Source: Williamsia muralis (lineage in GTDB: Bacteria; Actinomycetota; Actinomycetes; Mycobacteriales; Mycobacteriaceae). From it: DNA of 64,000 bases. The translations under genes were made by a program, and so were the position numbers. Of the stretch, positions 18,495 through 27,360 are shown piece after piece (the stretch's first letter is position 1; each line of letters begins with the position of its first letter). A model generated the notes under the pieces. It was given only the letters and a program-made list of their open reading frames with translations, was not told the DNA's origin and did not search any database. The stretch is taken from assembly GCF_002735905.1 (NCBI RefSeq), contig NZ_PEBD01000004.1:372001-436000 (forward strand), written 5' to 3'.

Positions 18495-20015
18495 ATGGAT
18501 GAGGTGACCGAGGTCCGCGCAACCCGCGCTGCGACGGACGTGTCGCCGCGGCAGTCGGACGGACCGGCTCCCGATTCGTCGACCTCCACCGTCGGGAGTG
18601 GTTCGGCGCGGACGCGACTCACCGACGTACTGATCGCGGTCCGCACGCCGCCGTGGATCTTGGCGCTCGCCACGTTCGCCGTGTTGGCGGCGATCTACTG
18701 CCTGTACTCGATCCAGCGCCACGAGCGTTTCGGCTCCACCGGGTGGGATCTGGGAATCTTCACGCAGGCAGTGAAGGCCTACGGGCACTTCCGCGCCCCC
18801 GTCGTGCCGCTCGAAGGCACCGACGTCAACCTCCTCGGAGATCATTTCCAGCCATGGATCGCTGTGATCGGACCGCTGTATCGGCTGTTCCCCACGCCGG
18901 TCACCTTGCTGGTCGTGCAGGGGCTCCTGTTCGCGCTCGCGGCGATACCGATCGTCCGGCTGGCGGCCACACGACTCGGCATGGCTGTCGGGGTCTTCAC
19001 CGCGATCGCCTACGGGCTGGCATGGGGGATCGCCCAGGCACTGGCGTTCGACTTCCACGAGATCGCGCTCGCGGTGCCCCTGCTGGCGTTCAGCCTCGTC
19101 GCCGTGGTGGAAGAGCGTTGGCGGGCTGCCCTGCTGTACGCCCTGCCACTCGTCTTCTGCAAAGAGGATCTCGGCGTCACGGTTGTGGTGATCGCTGCCG
19201 TCGTCGCGCTGCGATTCGGCCGCGTGTCCTATCGATGGGCCGCCGGCACCGCGATCTGGGGCGCGGCTTGGACGCTGATCGCGGCCAAGGTGATCATCCC
19301 GGCGATGGGAAGCGGCGACTACACCTACGAGTCGAAGTTCGCCGACTCGCCGGCAGAGGGTGTACGCGGATTCATCATCGGGGTGTCGCAGGGTGACGCG
19401 CGTGCCTCCACCGCATTTCTCCTACTGGTGATCACACTGTTCCTGGCCGTTCGCTCACCGATCATCCTGGTGGCAGTGCCGACTCTGGCCTGGCGTTTCC
19501 TCAGCGTGAACCACCTGTACTGGGGCTTCGGCTTCCACTACAACGCGACGTTGATGCCCATCATGATCGTCGCGATGCTCGACGCCTTGATCAGATTGCG
19601 GGGGCGGTCGATGTCGCAACGTACCGTTGTCGGCTTCGCTGCAGCGGCTGCCGCGATCGCGGTGGTCCTGGCCTGGGCCGGGCCCCTGGACCGGCTCACC
19701 GAACGCGACTTCTATTCACGCGGCGACCAAGCGCAGGCCGTCGACGAGTTCGGCGCGACGATCCCCGACGGCCAATCCGTGGCCACCACCAACAACCTGG
19801 CTCCGCATCTCGTCGCCGATCACGAGGTGACCCTGTTCCCGAAGCAGAAGCGTGATCGTTCCACCGCGCAATGGATCATGGTGGACACCAACATCTCCGG
19901 ACTTTTCCCGGCCAACAAGGCCGACACCAACAAGGCGCTCGAGAAGATCGAGGACAGCGGGCAGTACGTGCGCGTGGCGGCCGATGACGGTGTGGTGTTG
20001 CTCAGACTTCGCTGA
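18495..20015 (+). CDS. DUF2079 polytopic membrane protein
   Basis: A 506-residue protein with a hydrophilic N-terminal 50 residues and about nine transmembrane helices. FGSTGWDLGIFTQAVKAYGHFR, LLGDHFQPW and FCKEDLG are the conserved loop motifs of DUF2079, a group distantly related to GT-C glycosyltransferases. The soluble C-terminal part is presumably outside. An Asp in WDLGIF is a candidate catalytic residue by GT-C analogy. Start ATG 18495 has AGGCG upstream. Function unproven. Confidence 0.88.
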   Translation: MDEVTEVRATRAATDVSPRQSDGPAPDSSTSTVGSGSARTRLTDVLIAVRTPPWILALATFAVLAAIYCLYSIQRHERFGSTGWDLGIFTQAVKAYGHFRAPVVPLEGTDVNLLGDHFQPWIAVIGPLYRLFPTPVTLLVVQGLLFALAAIPIVRLAATRLGMAVGVFTAIAYGLAWGIAQALAFDFHEIALAVPLLAFSLVAVVEERWRAALLYALPLVFCKEDLGVTVVVIAAVVALRFGRVSYRWAAGTAIWGAAWTLIAAKVIIPAMGSGDYTYESKFADSPAEGVRGFIIGVSQGDARASTAFLLLVITLFLAVRSPIILVAVPTLAWRFLSVNHLYWGFGFHYNATLMPIMIVAMLDALIRLRGRSMSQRTVVGFAAAAAAIAVVLAWAGPLDRLTERDFYSRGDQAQAVDEFGATIPDGQSVATTNNLAPHLVADHEVTLFPKQKRDRSTAQWIMVDTNISGLFPANKADTNKALEKIEDSGQYVRVAADDGVVLLRLR

Positions 20016-20030
20016 CCCGACCGGCCCGAC

Positions 20031-22091
20031 TCATCCGCCCAATTTCTCCCACAGGAACTCGTAGGCGAGGGCTGACTTGAACGCGGCCTGCTTGTTGTCG
20101 GCGGCGCCGCCGTGCCCGCCTTCGATGTTCTCGTAGTAGTCCACGGAATGGCCGAGCTCCTCCATGCGTGCGACGAACTTACGTGCGTGGCCTGGATGCA
20201 CCCGGTCGTCACGGGTGGAGGTGGTCATCAGAAGCGCCGGGTACGTCGCATCGGCCCGCAACAACTGGTAGGGCGAGTACTTGGAGATGAACTCCCACTG
20301 CTCGGGGTCGTCGGGGTCGCCGTACTCGGCCACCCATGACGCTCCTGCCAGCAGAAGGTGGTAGCGCCGCATGTCGAGAAGTGGAACCTGGCAGACCAAG
20401 GCGCCGAACAGTTCTGGGTAACTGGTGAGCATCACGCCCATCAGCAGCCCGCCGTTGGAACCGCCCTGTGCCGCGAGTTTGTCCGCGGTGGTGAGTCCCC
20501 GGTCGACGAGATCCTCTGCCACAGAAGCGAAATCCTCGTACACAAGATGCCTGCCCGCGAGCTGGGCCTGAGTGTGCCAGGTGGGACCGTATTCGCCGCC
20601 GCCGCGAATGTTCGCGATCACGTACACACCGCCACGGGCGATCCAGTTCCGACCCGATATCGCGCCGTACGCGGGTGTCATCGAGTTCTCGAAACCGCCG
20701 TATCCGTACAGCAGGGTCGGGCCCTGCGACACATCGTCCCGCTTGATCACGAAGTAAGGGATCTGCGTGCCGTCGTCCGACGTCGCGAAGTGTTGCGATG
20801 CGGACACCGTGGACGCGTCGAACAACTCGGGCGATTGCTTGATGGGGGCCACTCCGTCGGTGCTCGACCCGTGCAGCAGGCTCGGTGGGGTGGTGAAACT
20901 GCTTGCCGACAAGAACAATTCGTCGCTGTGGTCGGGGTCGGTGTCGAGCACGGAGATGGTGGCCAGTTCAGGTAGACCGGGCAGCTCGGACACCGACCAG
21001 TCGGTCACGCTCAGCAAACGTAGTTCGGTCTGCACGTCGCGCAGGGTCACCAAGACCAGGTGTGCAGAGGTGAACGAGAAGTTCTGCAGGCTGGTGTGGT
21101 CGTCGGGTGCGAAGAGCACTGTTCCTGTGCGGTCGCCCGCAAGGTACGACGGGTAGTCGAACACCACCAAGGTGCCGGTGGCGTAGGTCGATTCGCTCTG
21201 GTCCTGGTTGTGCACGCCCGGGTTCGCGAGGTTCCACGGTGAGCGGGTGAACACGAGCAACCAGTTGCGGTGCACACTGGTGTGCGCGTCGGTGGGGACG
21301 TCGATCAGGGTGGGCTCGCTGTCGGTGAGCTCGTAGAACTCCTGATTGAAGAAGTCGGTGGACCTGATCAGGAAATGTCGTTCGAATCCGATCGTGTCGT
21401 CGTACATCGCTTGTACGGCAACATCACTCGTTGCGCCCGTGTACACCGTCTCGGCTTGCTCGAGCGAGGTGCCACGTGACCAGCGCTTCACCACCCGCGG
21501 ATAGCCCGAGTTGGTCAGGGACGACTCGCCGTCGGGCTGATCGCCGAAGTCTGTGCCGACGTAGACGGTGTCCTCGTCGATCCAGCTGATGTCGGATTTG
21601 TTCTCCGGGAGCTCGAAACCACCGTCATCGGCGGTGATCCAGGTGCGGGTTCGCAGATCGAACTCGCGGACGACCGACGCGTCGGCGCCCCCTCTGGACA
21701 GCAGGATCAAGGCCCGGCGATGGTCCGGCCGTAGGACGAGAGCGCCCTTCCACACCCAGTTCTCGCCTTCGTCGGCGGCGACCGTGTCGAGGTCGATGAG
21801 CACGTCCCACTCGGGTGAGTCGGTGCGGTATCCCTCGAGGGTCGTCCGGCGCCACAGTCCCCTCGGATTCGTCGCATCACGCCAGAAGTTGTAGAGGTGC
21901 TCGCCGCGGCGGCGTACGTAGGCGATGCGGTCGTCGGTGTCGAGCACCTCCAGCGCGGCGGCCTCCAGGTCGGCGAACCGACTGCTGGTGGTGAGGGCCT
22001 CGATCGTGGGCTGATTGTGCTCGCGCACCCACTTCAGAGCTTTCTCGCCGGTTACATCTTCGAGCCATAGATAGGGATCGGTGTCGCTCAC
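20031..22091 (-). CDS. Prolyl oligopeptidase family serine peptidase (S9A)
   Basis: A 686-residue two-domain enzyme: an N-terminal seven-bladed beta-propeller (about residues 60-390) and a C-terminal alpha/beta hydrolase. The catalytic Ser545 is in GGSNGG, the Asp is 628 or 629 in TRDDRVHP, and His660 is in EGGHGG. The N-terminus DPYLWLEDV is characteristic. No signal peptide, so cytosolic. The GTG at 22091 is chosen by family start, with the frame open to 22181. It is convergent with the DUF2079 gene, ending 16 bp away. Confidence 0.95.
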   Translation of the reverse strand: MSDTDPYLWLEDVTGEKALKWVREHNQPTIEALTTSSRFADLEAAALEVLDTDDRIAYVRRRGEHLYNFWRDATNPRGLWRRTTLEGYRTDSPEWDVLIDLDTVAADEGENWVWKGALVLRPDHRRALILLSRGGADASVVREFDLRTRTWITADDGGFELPENKSDISWIDEDTVYVGTDFGDQPDGESSLTNSGYPRVVKRWSRGTSLEQAETVYTGATSDVAVQAMYDDTIGFERHFLIRSTDFFNQEFYELTDSEPTLIDVPTDAHTSVHRNWLLVFTRSPWNLANPGVHNQDQSESTYATGTLVVFDYPSYLAGDRTGTVLFAPDDHTSLQNFSFTSAHLVLVTLRDVQTELRLLSVTDWSVSELPGLPELATISVLDTDPDHSDELFLSASSFTTPPSLLHGSSTDGVAPIKQSPELFDASTVSASQHFATSDDGTQIPYFVIKRDDVSQGPTLLYGYGGFENSMTPAYGAISGRNWIARGGVYVIANIRGGGEYGPTWHTQAQLAGRHLVYEDFASVAEDLVDRGLTTADKLAAQGGSNGGLLMGVMLTSYPELFGALVCQVPLLDMRRYHLLLAGASWVAEYGDPDDPEQWEFISKYSPYQLLRADATYPALLMTTSTRDDRVHPGHARKFVARMEELGHSVDYYENIEGGHGGAADNKQAAFKSALAYEFLWEKLGG

Positions 22092-22140
22092 CGGACCCAG
22101 TCTGCCGCACATGCGGTCCGTCGCCCGGCTCGCGTGACGA

Positions 22141-23343
22141 TCAGGCCGGTGCCACGACGCCGCCGTGGGCAACCCGTTCACCCGTCCGGATGGGACACCG
22201 GGTGTGGGAGTAGATGGTGGGCATACACAGATTGCAGTGGATGCACTGCGACACCGTCGACGGATCGGCTTCGATGCGCAGCGGCAGATCGGGTTCGCGG
22301 AGCAGCGCCCGCCCCATCGCCACGAACTCGAAGCCTTCCGCCATGGCCGCGTCCATAGAAGTGCGGTCGGTGATCCCGCCGAGCAGGATCAGCGGCATGG
22401 AAACGGCCTCACGTAGTTGTCGGGAGAGCGGCAGGAGATAGCCGGGGTGGTAGTCGTACTCCTTGAGGAAGAAGGGCCCGACCGCCTTGAGCCCCCACCG
22501 CATCACGCCCTTGAACGAGGCAGCGAACTCCTTGCGGGGAGCATCCCCGTGGAACAGATACATCGGATTGAGAAGTGAACTGCCCGCGGTCGGTTCGAGG
22601 GCGTCGAGGTGCCCGTCGGATTCGAGGAGTCTGCCGACCTGGCAGGCCTCATCGACCTGCAGACTCCCGGGAAAGCCGTCATACATGCTGAGCTTCGCCC
22701 ACACCGCGGCCTCATCGCCGACCTCATCGCGTACCGCCTCGGCGATCTCGCGGCAGAACCTGGCGCGGTTCACCAGGGATCCGCCGTACTCGTCGTGGCG
22801 GCGGTTCAGAAGTGGGCTGAGAAAACTGCTGGCCAGGTAGTTGTGGCCGAAGTGGATCTCGAGGCCGTCGAAACCGCTGTCCACGGCGATACGGGCTGCG
22901 CGGCGGAACTTCACGAGCATCGATGTGATGTCGTCGGTGGTGACCTTGCGGCACAGTGTGATGCCCATCGGCGCGGGAATCCGTGACGGCGCCAGGGCCT
23001 TGGCCTGATTCGAGATCGGGTTGGCCACGGGTCCTGCGTGACCCAATTGAGCTGCGGCGAGGGCGCCTTCGGCGTGGATCGCGTCGGTCAGTTTCTGCAG
23101 CCCGGGTATCGCTTCCGGTCGCATCCAGATCTGGTGGCGGTCGGTTCGGCCCTCGGGCGACACGGCGCAATAGGCGACCGTTGTCATCGCCACCCCGCCG
23201 GCTGCCACTTCCCGGTGGAACTCGATCAACTCGGGAGTGACCAGCGCCTCGGGCGTGGCGCCCTCGAAGGTGGCGCATTTGATCAGGCGATTCTTCAATC
23301 GCAGAGGACCTAGCGAGGCTGGTTCGAACGGTGTGGGCTGCAC
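22141..23343 (-). CDS. NADH:flavin oxidoreductase, Old Yellow Enzyme family with a cysteine cluster
   Basis: A 400-residue TIM-barrel flavoprotein beginning VQPTPFEPASLGPLRLKNRL. FDGLEIHFGHNYLASSFLSPL.NRR is the active-site stretch, with His in place of the usual HGxH pair. The C-terminal QCIHCNLCMP...HTRCP resembles the 4Fe-4S site of 2,4-dienoyl-CoA reductase-type members, but the FAD/NAD domain is missing. TACCGT lies 7 nt upstream of the GTG at 23343. A KstR-type palindrome sits 35-48 bp upstream, suggesting control by sterols. Confidence 0.9.
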   Translation of the reverse strand: MQPTPFEPASLGPLRLKNRLIKCATFEGATPEALVTPELIEFHREVAAGGVAMTTVAYCAVSPEGRTDRHQIWMRPEAIPGLQKLTDAIHAEGALAAAQLGHAGPVANPISNQAKALAPSRIPAPMGITLCRKVTTDDITSMLVKFRRAARIAVDSGFDGLEIHFGHNYLASSFLSPLLNRRHDEYGGSLVNRARFCREIAEAVRDEVGDEAAVWAKLSMYDGFPGSLQVDEACQVGRLLESDGHLDALEPTAGSSLLNPMYLFHGDAPRKEFAASFKGVMRWGLKAVGPFFLKEYDYHPGYLLPLSRQLREAVSMPLILLGGITDRTSMDAAMAEGFEFVAMGRALLREPDLPLRIEADPSTVSQCIHCNLCMPTIYSHTRCPIRTGERVAHGGVVAPA

Positions 23344-23377
23344 CCCTGGGACGGTAGCGCGGTTTGGGATCGCAAAC

Positions 23378-23391
23378 AAGAACACGTTCTA
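23378..23391 (-). promoter_or_regulatory. KstR-like operator upstream of the OYE gene
   Basis: The site reads AAGAACACGTTCTA, containing the perfect palindrome AGAAC-AC-GTTCT. It matches the KstR consensus TNNAACNNGTTNNA at all fixed positions except the first. It lies at about -35 to -48 relative to a leaderless start at 23343. KstR represses cholesterol-catabolic genes in mycobacteria and rhodococci. Confidence 0.65.
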
Positions 23392-23524
23392 GTTGGAGTG
23401 GGCGGCTGATCTCAATCCGGGCACGACCCGGCACCGAATCCTTGGTGAGACGATTTCGTTGCGTCGGCGAAGCGCCGTGGACAGGGCGATGTGCCGCACG
23501 CGCGCACCCAGCAGGAGCATGCAG

Positions 23525-23689
23525 ATGAGTTCACAGCGAGATCGCGGGCAGCACGGGCGGGACGACGCGCGACGCCGGTCGGTGACCGACCTCCCGTTCG
23601 ACCCCGGTGTCGACGACGCGGTCGCGGACACCGATGACGCTGACATGCCCAAGCGTCCTGACCGCTGGCTGTGGATCCCGACGTGCTGA
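23525..23689 (+). CDS. Candidate small hypothetical protein upstream of lpdA
   Basis: A 54-residue frame starting MSSQRDRGQHGRDDARRR and ending RWLWIPTC, very charged. AGGAG lies 9 nt before the ATG, and third positions are mostly G/C. The frame is open from 23393, and an in-frame ATG at 23489 would add 12 residues. No family is recognised and no hairpin follows, so it could be spurious. Confidence 0.4.
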   Translation: MSSQRDRGQHGRDDARRRSVTDLPFDPGVDDAVADTDDADMPKRPDRWLWIPTC

Positions 23690-23788
23690 ACGCCCGCTGT
23701 GACCGGACGTGTTCGCTCTGAACGAAGACCTGCTCCCACTAGGGGTATCCGTCAGCGCCCGCAGGTGCGGCGACGTAGGGTGGACGTC

Positions 23789-25174
23789 GTGGCTGAACAC
23801 TTTGACACAGTTGTCCTCGGCGGAGGTCCGGGAGGTTACGTCGCCGCGATCCGGCTGGCGCAACTCGGACAGAAGACCGCAGTAATCGAAGAGAAATATT
23901 GGGGCGGGGTGTGCCTCAACGTCGGATGCATCCCATCCAAGGCGTTGCTGCGTAACGCAGAGCTCGCGCACGTCTTCAATTATCAGGCCAAGACCTTCGG
24001 GATCTCCGGCGACGTCACCTTCGATTTCGGCGCTGCGTTCGACCGCAGCCGCCAGGTCGCGGACAAGATGGTCAAGGGCGTTCACTTCTTGATGAAGAAG
24101 AACAAGATCACCGAGATCGACGGGTTCGGCGAGTTCACCGACGCGAAGACCATCAAGGTCGGCGACCGTGAGATCACGTTCGACAATGTGATCATCTCGG
24201 TGGGCGCCACCGTGAAACTCCTTCCCGGCGTCGAGCTGTCGGAGAACGTGGTCACCTACGAAGACCAGATCCTCACCCGTGAGCTGCCCGACTCGATCGT
24301 CATCGTCGGCGCCGGCGCCATCGGTATGGAGTTCGGCTACGTGATGGCGAACTACGGGGTCGACGTCACCATCGTCGAGTTCCTCGACCGCGTCCTGCCG
24401 AACGAGGACAAGGACTCGTCGAAGGAACTGGCGAAGGCGTACAAGAAACTCGGTGTCAAGATCCTCACCTCCACCCGGGTGCAGTCGATCGACGACCAGG
24501 GCTCGCAGGTGGTCGTCAAGTACACCGACGCCAAGGACAAAGACGGAGAACTCACCGTCGACAAGGTACTGATGTCGGTGGGCTTCGCGCCCCGTCTGGA
24601 CGGCTACGGCCTCGACAAGACCGGGGTTGAGACGACCGATCGCGGCGCCATCGCGATCGATGATCACATGCGGACCAACGTCGACGGCATCTACGCCATC
24701 GGTGACGTCACCGGCAAGCTGATGCTGGCGCATGTCGCCGAAGCGCAGGGTGTCGTGGCCGCAGAGACCATCGGCGATGCCGAGACGATGATCATCGACG
24801 ACTACCGGATGATGCCGCGCGCCACCTTCTGCCAGCCGCAGGTCGCGTCGTTCGGACTGACCGAGGACCAGGCGAAAGAAGAAGGCTACGACGTCAAGGT
24901 GTCCACCTTCCCGTTCACGGCAAACGGCAAGGCGCAGGGGCTCGGCGAGCCGACCGGCTTCGTCAAGCTCATCACCGACAACACCCACGGTGAGCTGATC
25001 GGCGGGCACCTCGTGGGCGACAACGTCTCCGAGATGCTGCCCGAGCTCACGCTGGCCCAGAAGTGGGATCTGACGGCGACCGAGTTGGCGCGGAACGTGC
25101 ACACCCACCCGACGATGTCCGAGGCGATGCAGGAAACCTTCCACGGTGCCATCGGGCACATGATCAACCTCTAG
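23789..25174 (+). CDS. lpdA: Dihydrolipoyl dehydrogenase
   Basis: A 461-residue E3 flavoenzyme of 2-oxoacid dehydrogenases; in mycobacteria it also serves the peroxiredoxin pathway. The FAD site [10 protein letters not shown], redox disulfide Cys42-Cys47 ([13 protein letters not shown]), NAD site [13 protein letters not shown] and interface HTHPTMSEA with catalytic His are intact. The GTG at 23789 is supported by TAGGGT 7 nt upstream (leaderless). It corresponds to Rv0462 in M. tuberculosis. A 26-bp palindrome follows 19 bp after the stop. Confidence 0.97.
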   Translation: MAEHFDTVVLGGGPGGYVAAIRLAQLGQKTAVIEEKYWGGVCLNVGCIPSKALLRNAELAHVFNYQAKTFGISGDVTFDFGAAFDRSRQVADKMVKGVHFLMKKNKITEIDGFGEFTDAKTIKVGDREITFDNVIISVGATVKLLPGVELSENVVTYEDQILTRELPDSIVIVGAGAIGMEFGYVMANYGVDVTIVEFLDRVLPNEDKDSSKELAKAYKKLGVKILTSTRVQSIDDQGSQVVVKYTDAKDKDGELTVDKVLMSVGFAPRLDGYGLDKTGVETTDRGAIAIDDHMRTNVDGIYAIGDVTGKLMLAHVAEAQGVVAAETIGDAETMIIDDYRMMPRATFCQPQVASFGLTEDQAKEEGYDVKVSTFPFTANGKAQGLGEPTGFVKLITDNTHGELIGGHLVGDNVSEMLPELTLAQKWDLTATELARNVHTHPTMSEAMQETFHGAIGHMINL

Positions 25175-25181
25175 ACATCTC

Positions 25182-26090
25182 ATGTCGATCGTAGGGCCCG
25201 GCGAGATCTCGCCGGGCCCCACGCATTTGTCTCGCGAGTGGATTCCGCGGGGGCCGTTGAACATTCGTGCGACGTTGAGTCTGCATCGTCGCGGTAGCAG
25301 TGATCCGTCGTTCAAGTACGCGCCGAACGGGTCGATCTGGCGGGCGATTCACACGCCCGATGGGCCCGGCACACTGGCCGTGTCGCGGTCGGGCAATTCG
25401 GTATTGGGCAGAGCGTGGGGACCCGGCGCGGAGTGGTTGCTCGACCAGATGCCCCAGATGCTGGGCAGCGAGGACAACGCCGACGAGTTCGTCGCGCATC
25501 ACGATGTGATCGCCGGGCTGGCACATCAGGGTCAGGGGCTGCGCATCGGCCGCACCGACCGGGTGTGGGAGGCGCTGGCCGCAGCCGTTCTGGAGCAGAA
25601 GGTGACCGGCCGCGAAGCCTGGCGGGCCTGGCGGTACATCGTGCGCAAGTACGGCGAACCCGCGCCCGGCTCGCCGAGCATGAAGGTGCCGCCGCCGCAG
25701 CAGGTGTGGCGCGAGATCCCACAATGGGAGTGGCACGCCAGCGGTGCCGAACCGGCCCGGCGCAAGACCATCGTCCGGGCCGCAGGTTATGACGTGGAAC
25801 GCAAGGCCGACAAACTCCACCTGCTCCAAGGGGTCGGGCCGTGGACGGCCGCCGAAACGAGGGTTCGCGCGGTCGGTGACGCGGACGCGGTGCCGGTCGG
25901 GGACTATCACATCCCCTCCCAGGTCGGCCACACGCTCATCGGTGCGGCGATCGACGACGACCGCATGCTGGAACTACTCGAACCCTATGCGGGACATCGC
26001 TACCGGGTGATCCGGCTCATCGAGCTGTACATGCCGATGCCCGCCCGTCGCGGTCCGCGGATGTACACACGCGATTACCGCAACATGTAG
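25182..26090 (+). CDS. HhH-GPD DNA-3-methyladenine glycosylase family protein
   Basis: A 302-residue AlkA-like base-excision glycosylase. The helix-hairpin-helix LLQGVGPWTAAE is followed by VGDYHIP with the catalytic Asp. Conserved WEALAAAVLEQKVTGREAWRAW precedes it. ATG 25182 would place the lpdA hairpin inside the coding sequence (residues 5-13); TTG 25227 would start just after it, before REWIPRGPLNIRATL where family similarity begins. The later start is plausible. The gene ends 4 bp before a minisatellite array. Confidence 0.85.
   Translation: MSIVGPGEISPGPTHLSREWIPRGPLNIRATLSLHRRGSSDPSFKYAPNGSIWRAIHTPDGPGTLAVSRSGNSVLGRAWGPGAEWLLDQMPQMLGSEDNADEFVAHHDVIAGLAHQGQGLRIGRTDRVWEALAAAVLEQKVTGREAWRAWRYIVRKYGEPAPGSPSMKVPPPQQVWREIPQWEWHASGAEPARRKTIVRAAGYDVERKADKLHLLQGVGPWTAAETRVRAVGDADAVPVGDYHIPSQVGHTLIGAAIDDDRMLELLEPYAGHRYRVIRLIELYMPMPARRGPRMYTRDYRNM
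25194..25219 (+). terminator. 26-bp perfect palindrome after lpdA
   Basis: GGGCCCGGCGAGA and its exact complement abut with no spacer, centred on a BglII-like AGATCT. It is a likely intrinsic terminator of lpdA but lies inside the longest frame of the next gene. Confidence 0.7.
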
Positions 26091-26094
26091 CCCC

Positions 26095-26220
26095 GACCGT
26101 GCCGAAACTCCCGTTGACCGTGCCGATACTTCCGTCGACCGTGCCGATACTCCCGTCGACCGGGCCGAAACTGCCGTCGACCGGGCCGAAACTGCCGTCG
26201 ACCGTGCCGATGCTCCCGTC
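26095..26220 (+). repeat. Array A: six tandem 21-bp minisatellite units
   Basis: Six units of exactly 21 bp begin at 26095, 26116, 26137, 26158, 26179 and 26200. Units read GACCG(T/G)GCCGA(A/T) followed by CTCCCGTC-like ends; units 4 and 5 are identical. In one frame each unit encodes D-R-A-E/D-T-x-V. The array starts 4 bp after the glycosylase stop and its last two bases overlap the stop codon of the DUF559 gene. Array B is the same repeat in opposite orientation. Confidence 0.95.
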
Positions 26221-27094
26221 AGCGGTAAGCACCGCAGGCACGCAGTGCGGTTTCGATCTCACCAACGAGATCCTGGGGATACTCGCGTAGACGTTCTGCC
26301 GTGACCCGGATGATCGTCCATCCCAACCTGGCCAGTCGGCGGTCCCGCTGTTCGTCGTGGTGCTTCTGCTCGGCCGAACTGTGGAACTCGGCGCCGTCGA
26401 ACTCTATGCCGAGCTTGAATCGGCGATATCCCAGGTCAAGACGTGCGAACTCCACCCCGTCCGAGTCGTGTACGACGATTTGCGATTCTGGCCGCGGCAA
26501 TCCTCCTTCGACGATGAGCAATCGCATCCAGCTCTCAGGAGGTGACTCGGACGCCGGATCGATATGTGGGATCAACGCACGAATCTGTCGGATACCTCGG
26601 GTGTCGGGATGGTCGACCACGTAACGCCACAGGGCCTTCACGTCGAGACCGGTTGACTGGACCATGTCGTCGAGATGGCCGAGGGCTCGCCATCTAGGTG
26701 GCCGTCGGCCCAGGTCGTACGCAGTCCGGATCGGGTTAGTAACCCTCAGTCCGTCGATCGTGGTGACGTCGGTGGGCGCCAGATCGGAGCGATGTACGCG
26801 AACACCACCTCGATGACGTCCCTGTCCGGTCGAGTTCCTGCAGATCTCGATCGGCGATTCGTCGTCGTACCAGGTGACGCCGTGCAGAAATGCTGCCGAC
26901 AAACCGAAGACCACGGCCCCTGGACCTGCGCGAAGGACCGCCCCCTGAATGCCGTCCAAAGGGCCCATCTTCTTGGCCGGACTGATCCGGACACCGCGAT
27001 GCATCCGCCGAAACTCTCTGTCTACGAGGGCCTTCGAGATCCCGCCCGCACGAGCGGCATCCGGTCCCCAGAATGGTCGATCTCCGAGTGTCAT
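26219..27094 (-). CDS. DUF559/Vsr-like nuclease-fold protein with AbiEi-like N-terminal region
   Basis: A 291-residue protein. The N-terminal 170 residues (GISKALVDREFRRMHRGVR, VVFGLSAAFLHGV, TTIDGLRVTNPIRTAYDLGRR) resemble the actinobacterial group annotated as type IV toxin-antitoxin AbiEi-like antitoxins. The C-terminal part contains PPESWMRLLIVEGGLPRPE, LDLGYRRFKLGIEFDGAEFH and RDRRLARLGW, the DUF559 PD-(D/E)XK signature. No partner toxin gene is adjacent. Start ATG 27094. It is enclosed by inverted arrays A and B, its stop codon touching array A. Confidence 0.85.
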   Translation of the reverse strand: MTLGDRPFWGPDAARAGGISKALVDREFRRMHRGVRISPAKKMGPLDGIQGAVLRAGPGAVVFGLSAAFLHGVTWYDDESPIEICRNSTGQGRHRGGVRVHRSDLAPTDVTTIDGLRVTNPIRTAYDLGRRPPRWRALGHLDDMVQSTGLDVKALWRYVVDHPDTRGIRQIRALIPHIDPASESPPESWMRLLIVEGGLPRPESQIVVHDSDGVEFARLDLGYRRFKLGIEFDGAEFHSSAEQKHHDEQRDRRLARLGWTIIRVTAERLREYPQDLVGEIETALRACGAYR

Positions 27095-27177
27095 TACGCA
27101 TGGACGTCATCGCCGGCGTGCTGGTTCCTTCGATATGCCGTGACGACTTCCGGGCTATCGCTCAGGAGTCACCATTA

Positions 27178-27303
27178 GATGCGACCTTGGGCCCGGTCAA
27201 CGGGCGTTTCGGCACGGTCAACAGCAATTTCGGCCCGGTCGACGGGCGTTTGGGCACGGTCGACGGTGTTTTGGGCCCGGTCGGCGGGCGTTTCGGCCCG
27301 GTC
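27178..27303 (-). repeat. Array B: five to six 21-bp units, inverted relative to array A
   Basis: Units end at 27198, 27219, 27240, 27261, 27282 and 27303 with GG(T)C; the first is degenerate. Read on the minus strand they are the same repeat as array A. With array A they form 126-bp inverted arms around the DUF559 gene, 957 bp apart. The array lies 58 bp before the RecQ-like start. On the minus strand the DRA(E/Q)TPV frame remains open. Confidence 0.93.
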
Positions 27304-27360
27304 GGCGGATGATCTGGCGCCGATGGCGACGTTGTCGTAGAACCAGGGCACGATGGGGCG

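Noticed and set aside
20031-23343. Operon of prolyl oligopeptidase with the OYE gene
   Set aside because: The genes are on one strand, but a 49-bp gap and a separate -10-like element for the peptidase do not show co-transcription.
23531-25315. 594-codon frame antisense to lpdA
   Set aside because: Complete shadow of lpdA, Asp/Val/Leu-rich, no start signal.
26099-26290. Protein of VPKLPLT-like repeats from array A
   Set aside because: Consequence of the 21-bp period; no ribosome site and the frame continues into antisense sequence.
26095-27303. CRISPR array
   Set aside because: Units are contiguous 21-mers with no spacers and no cas genes.
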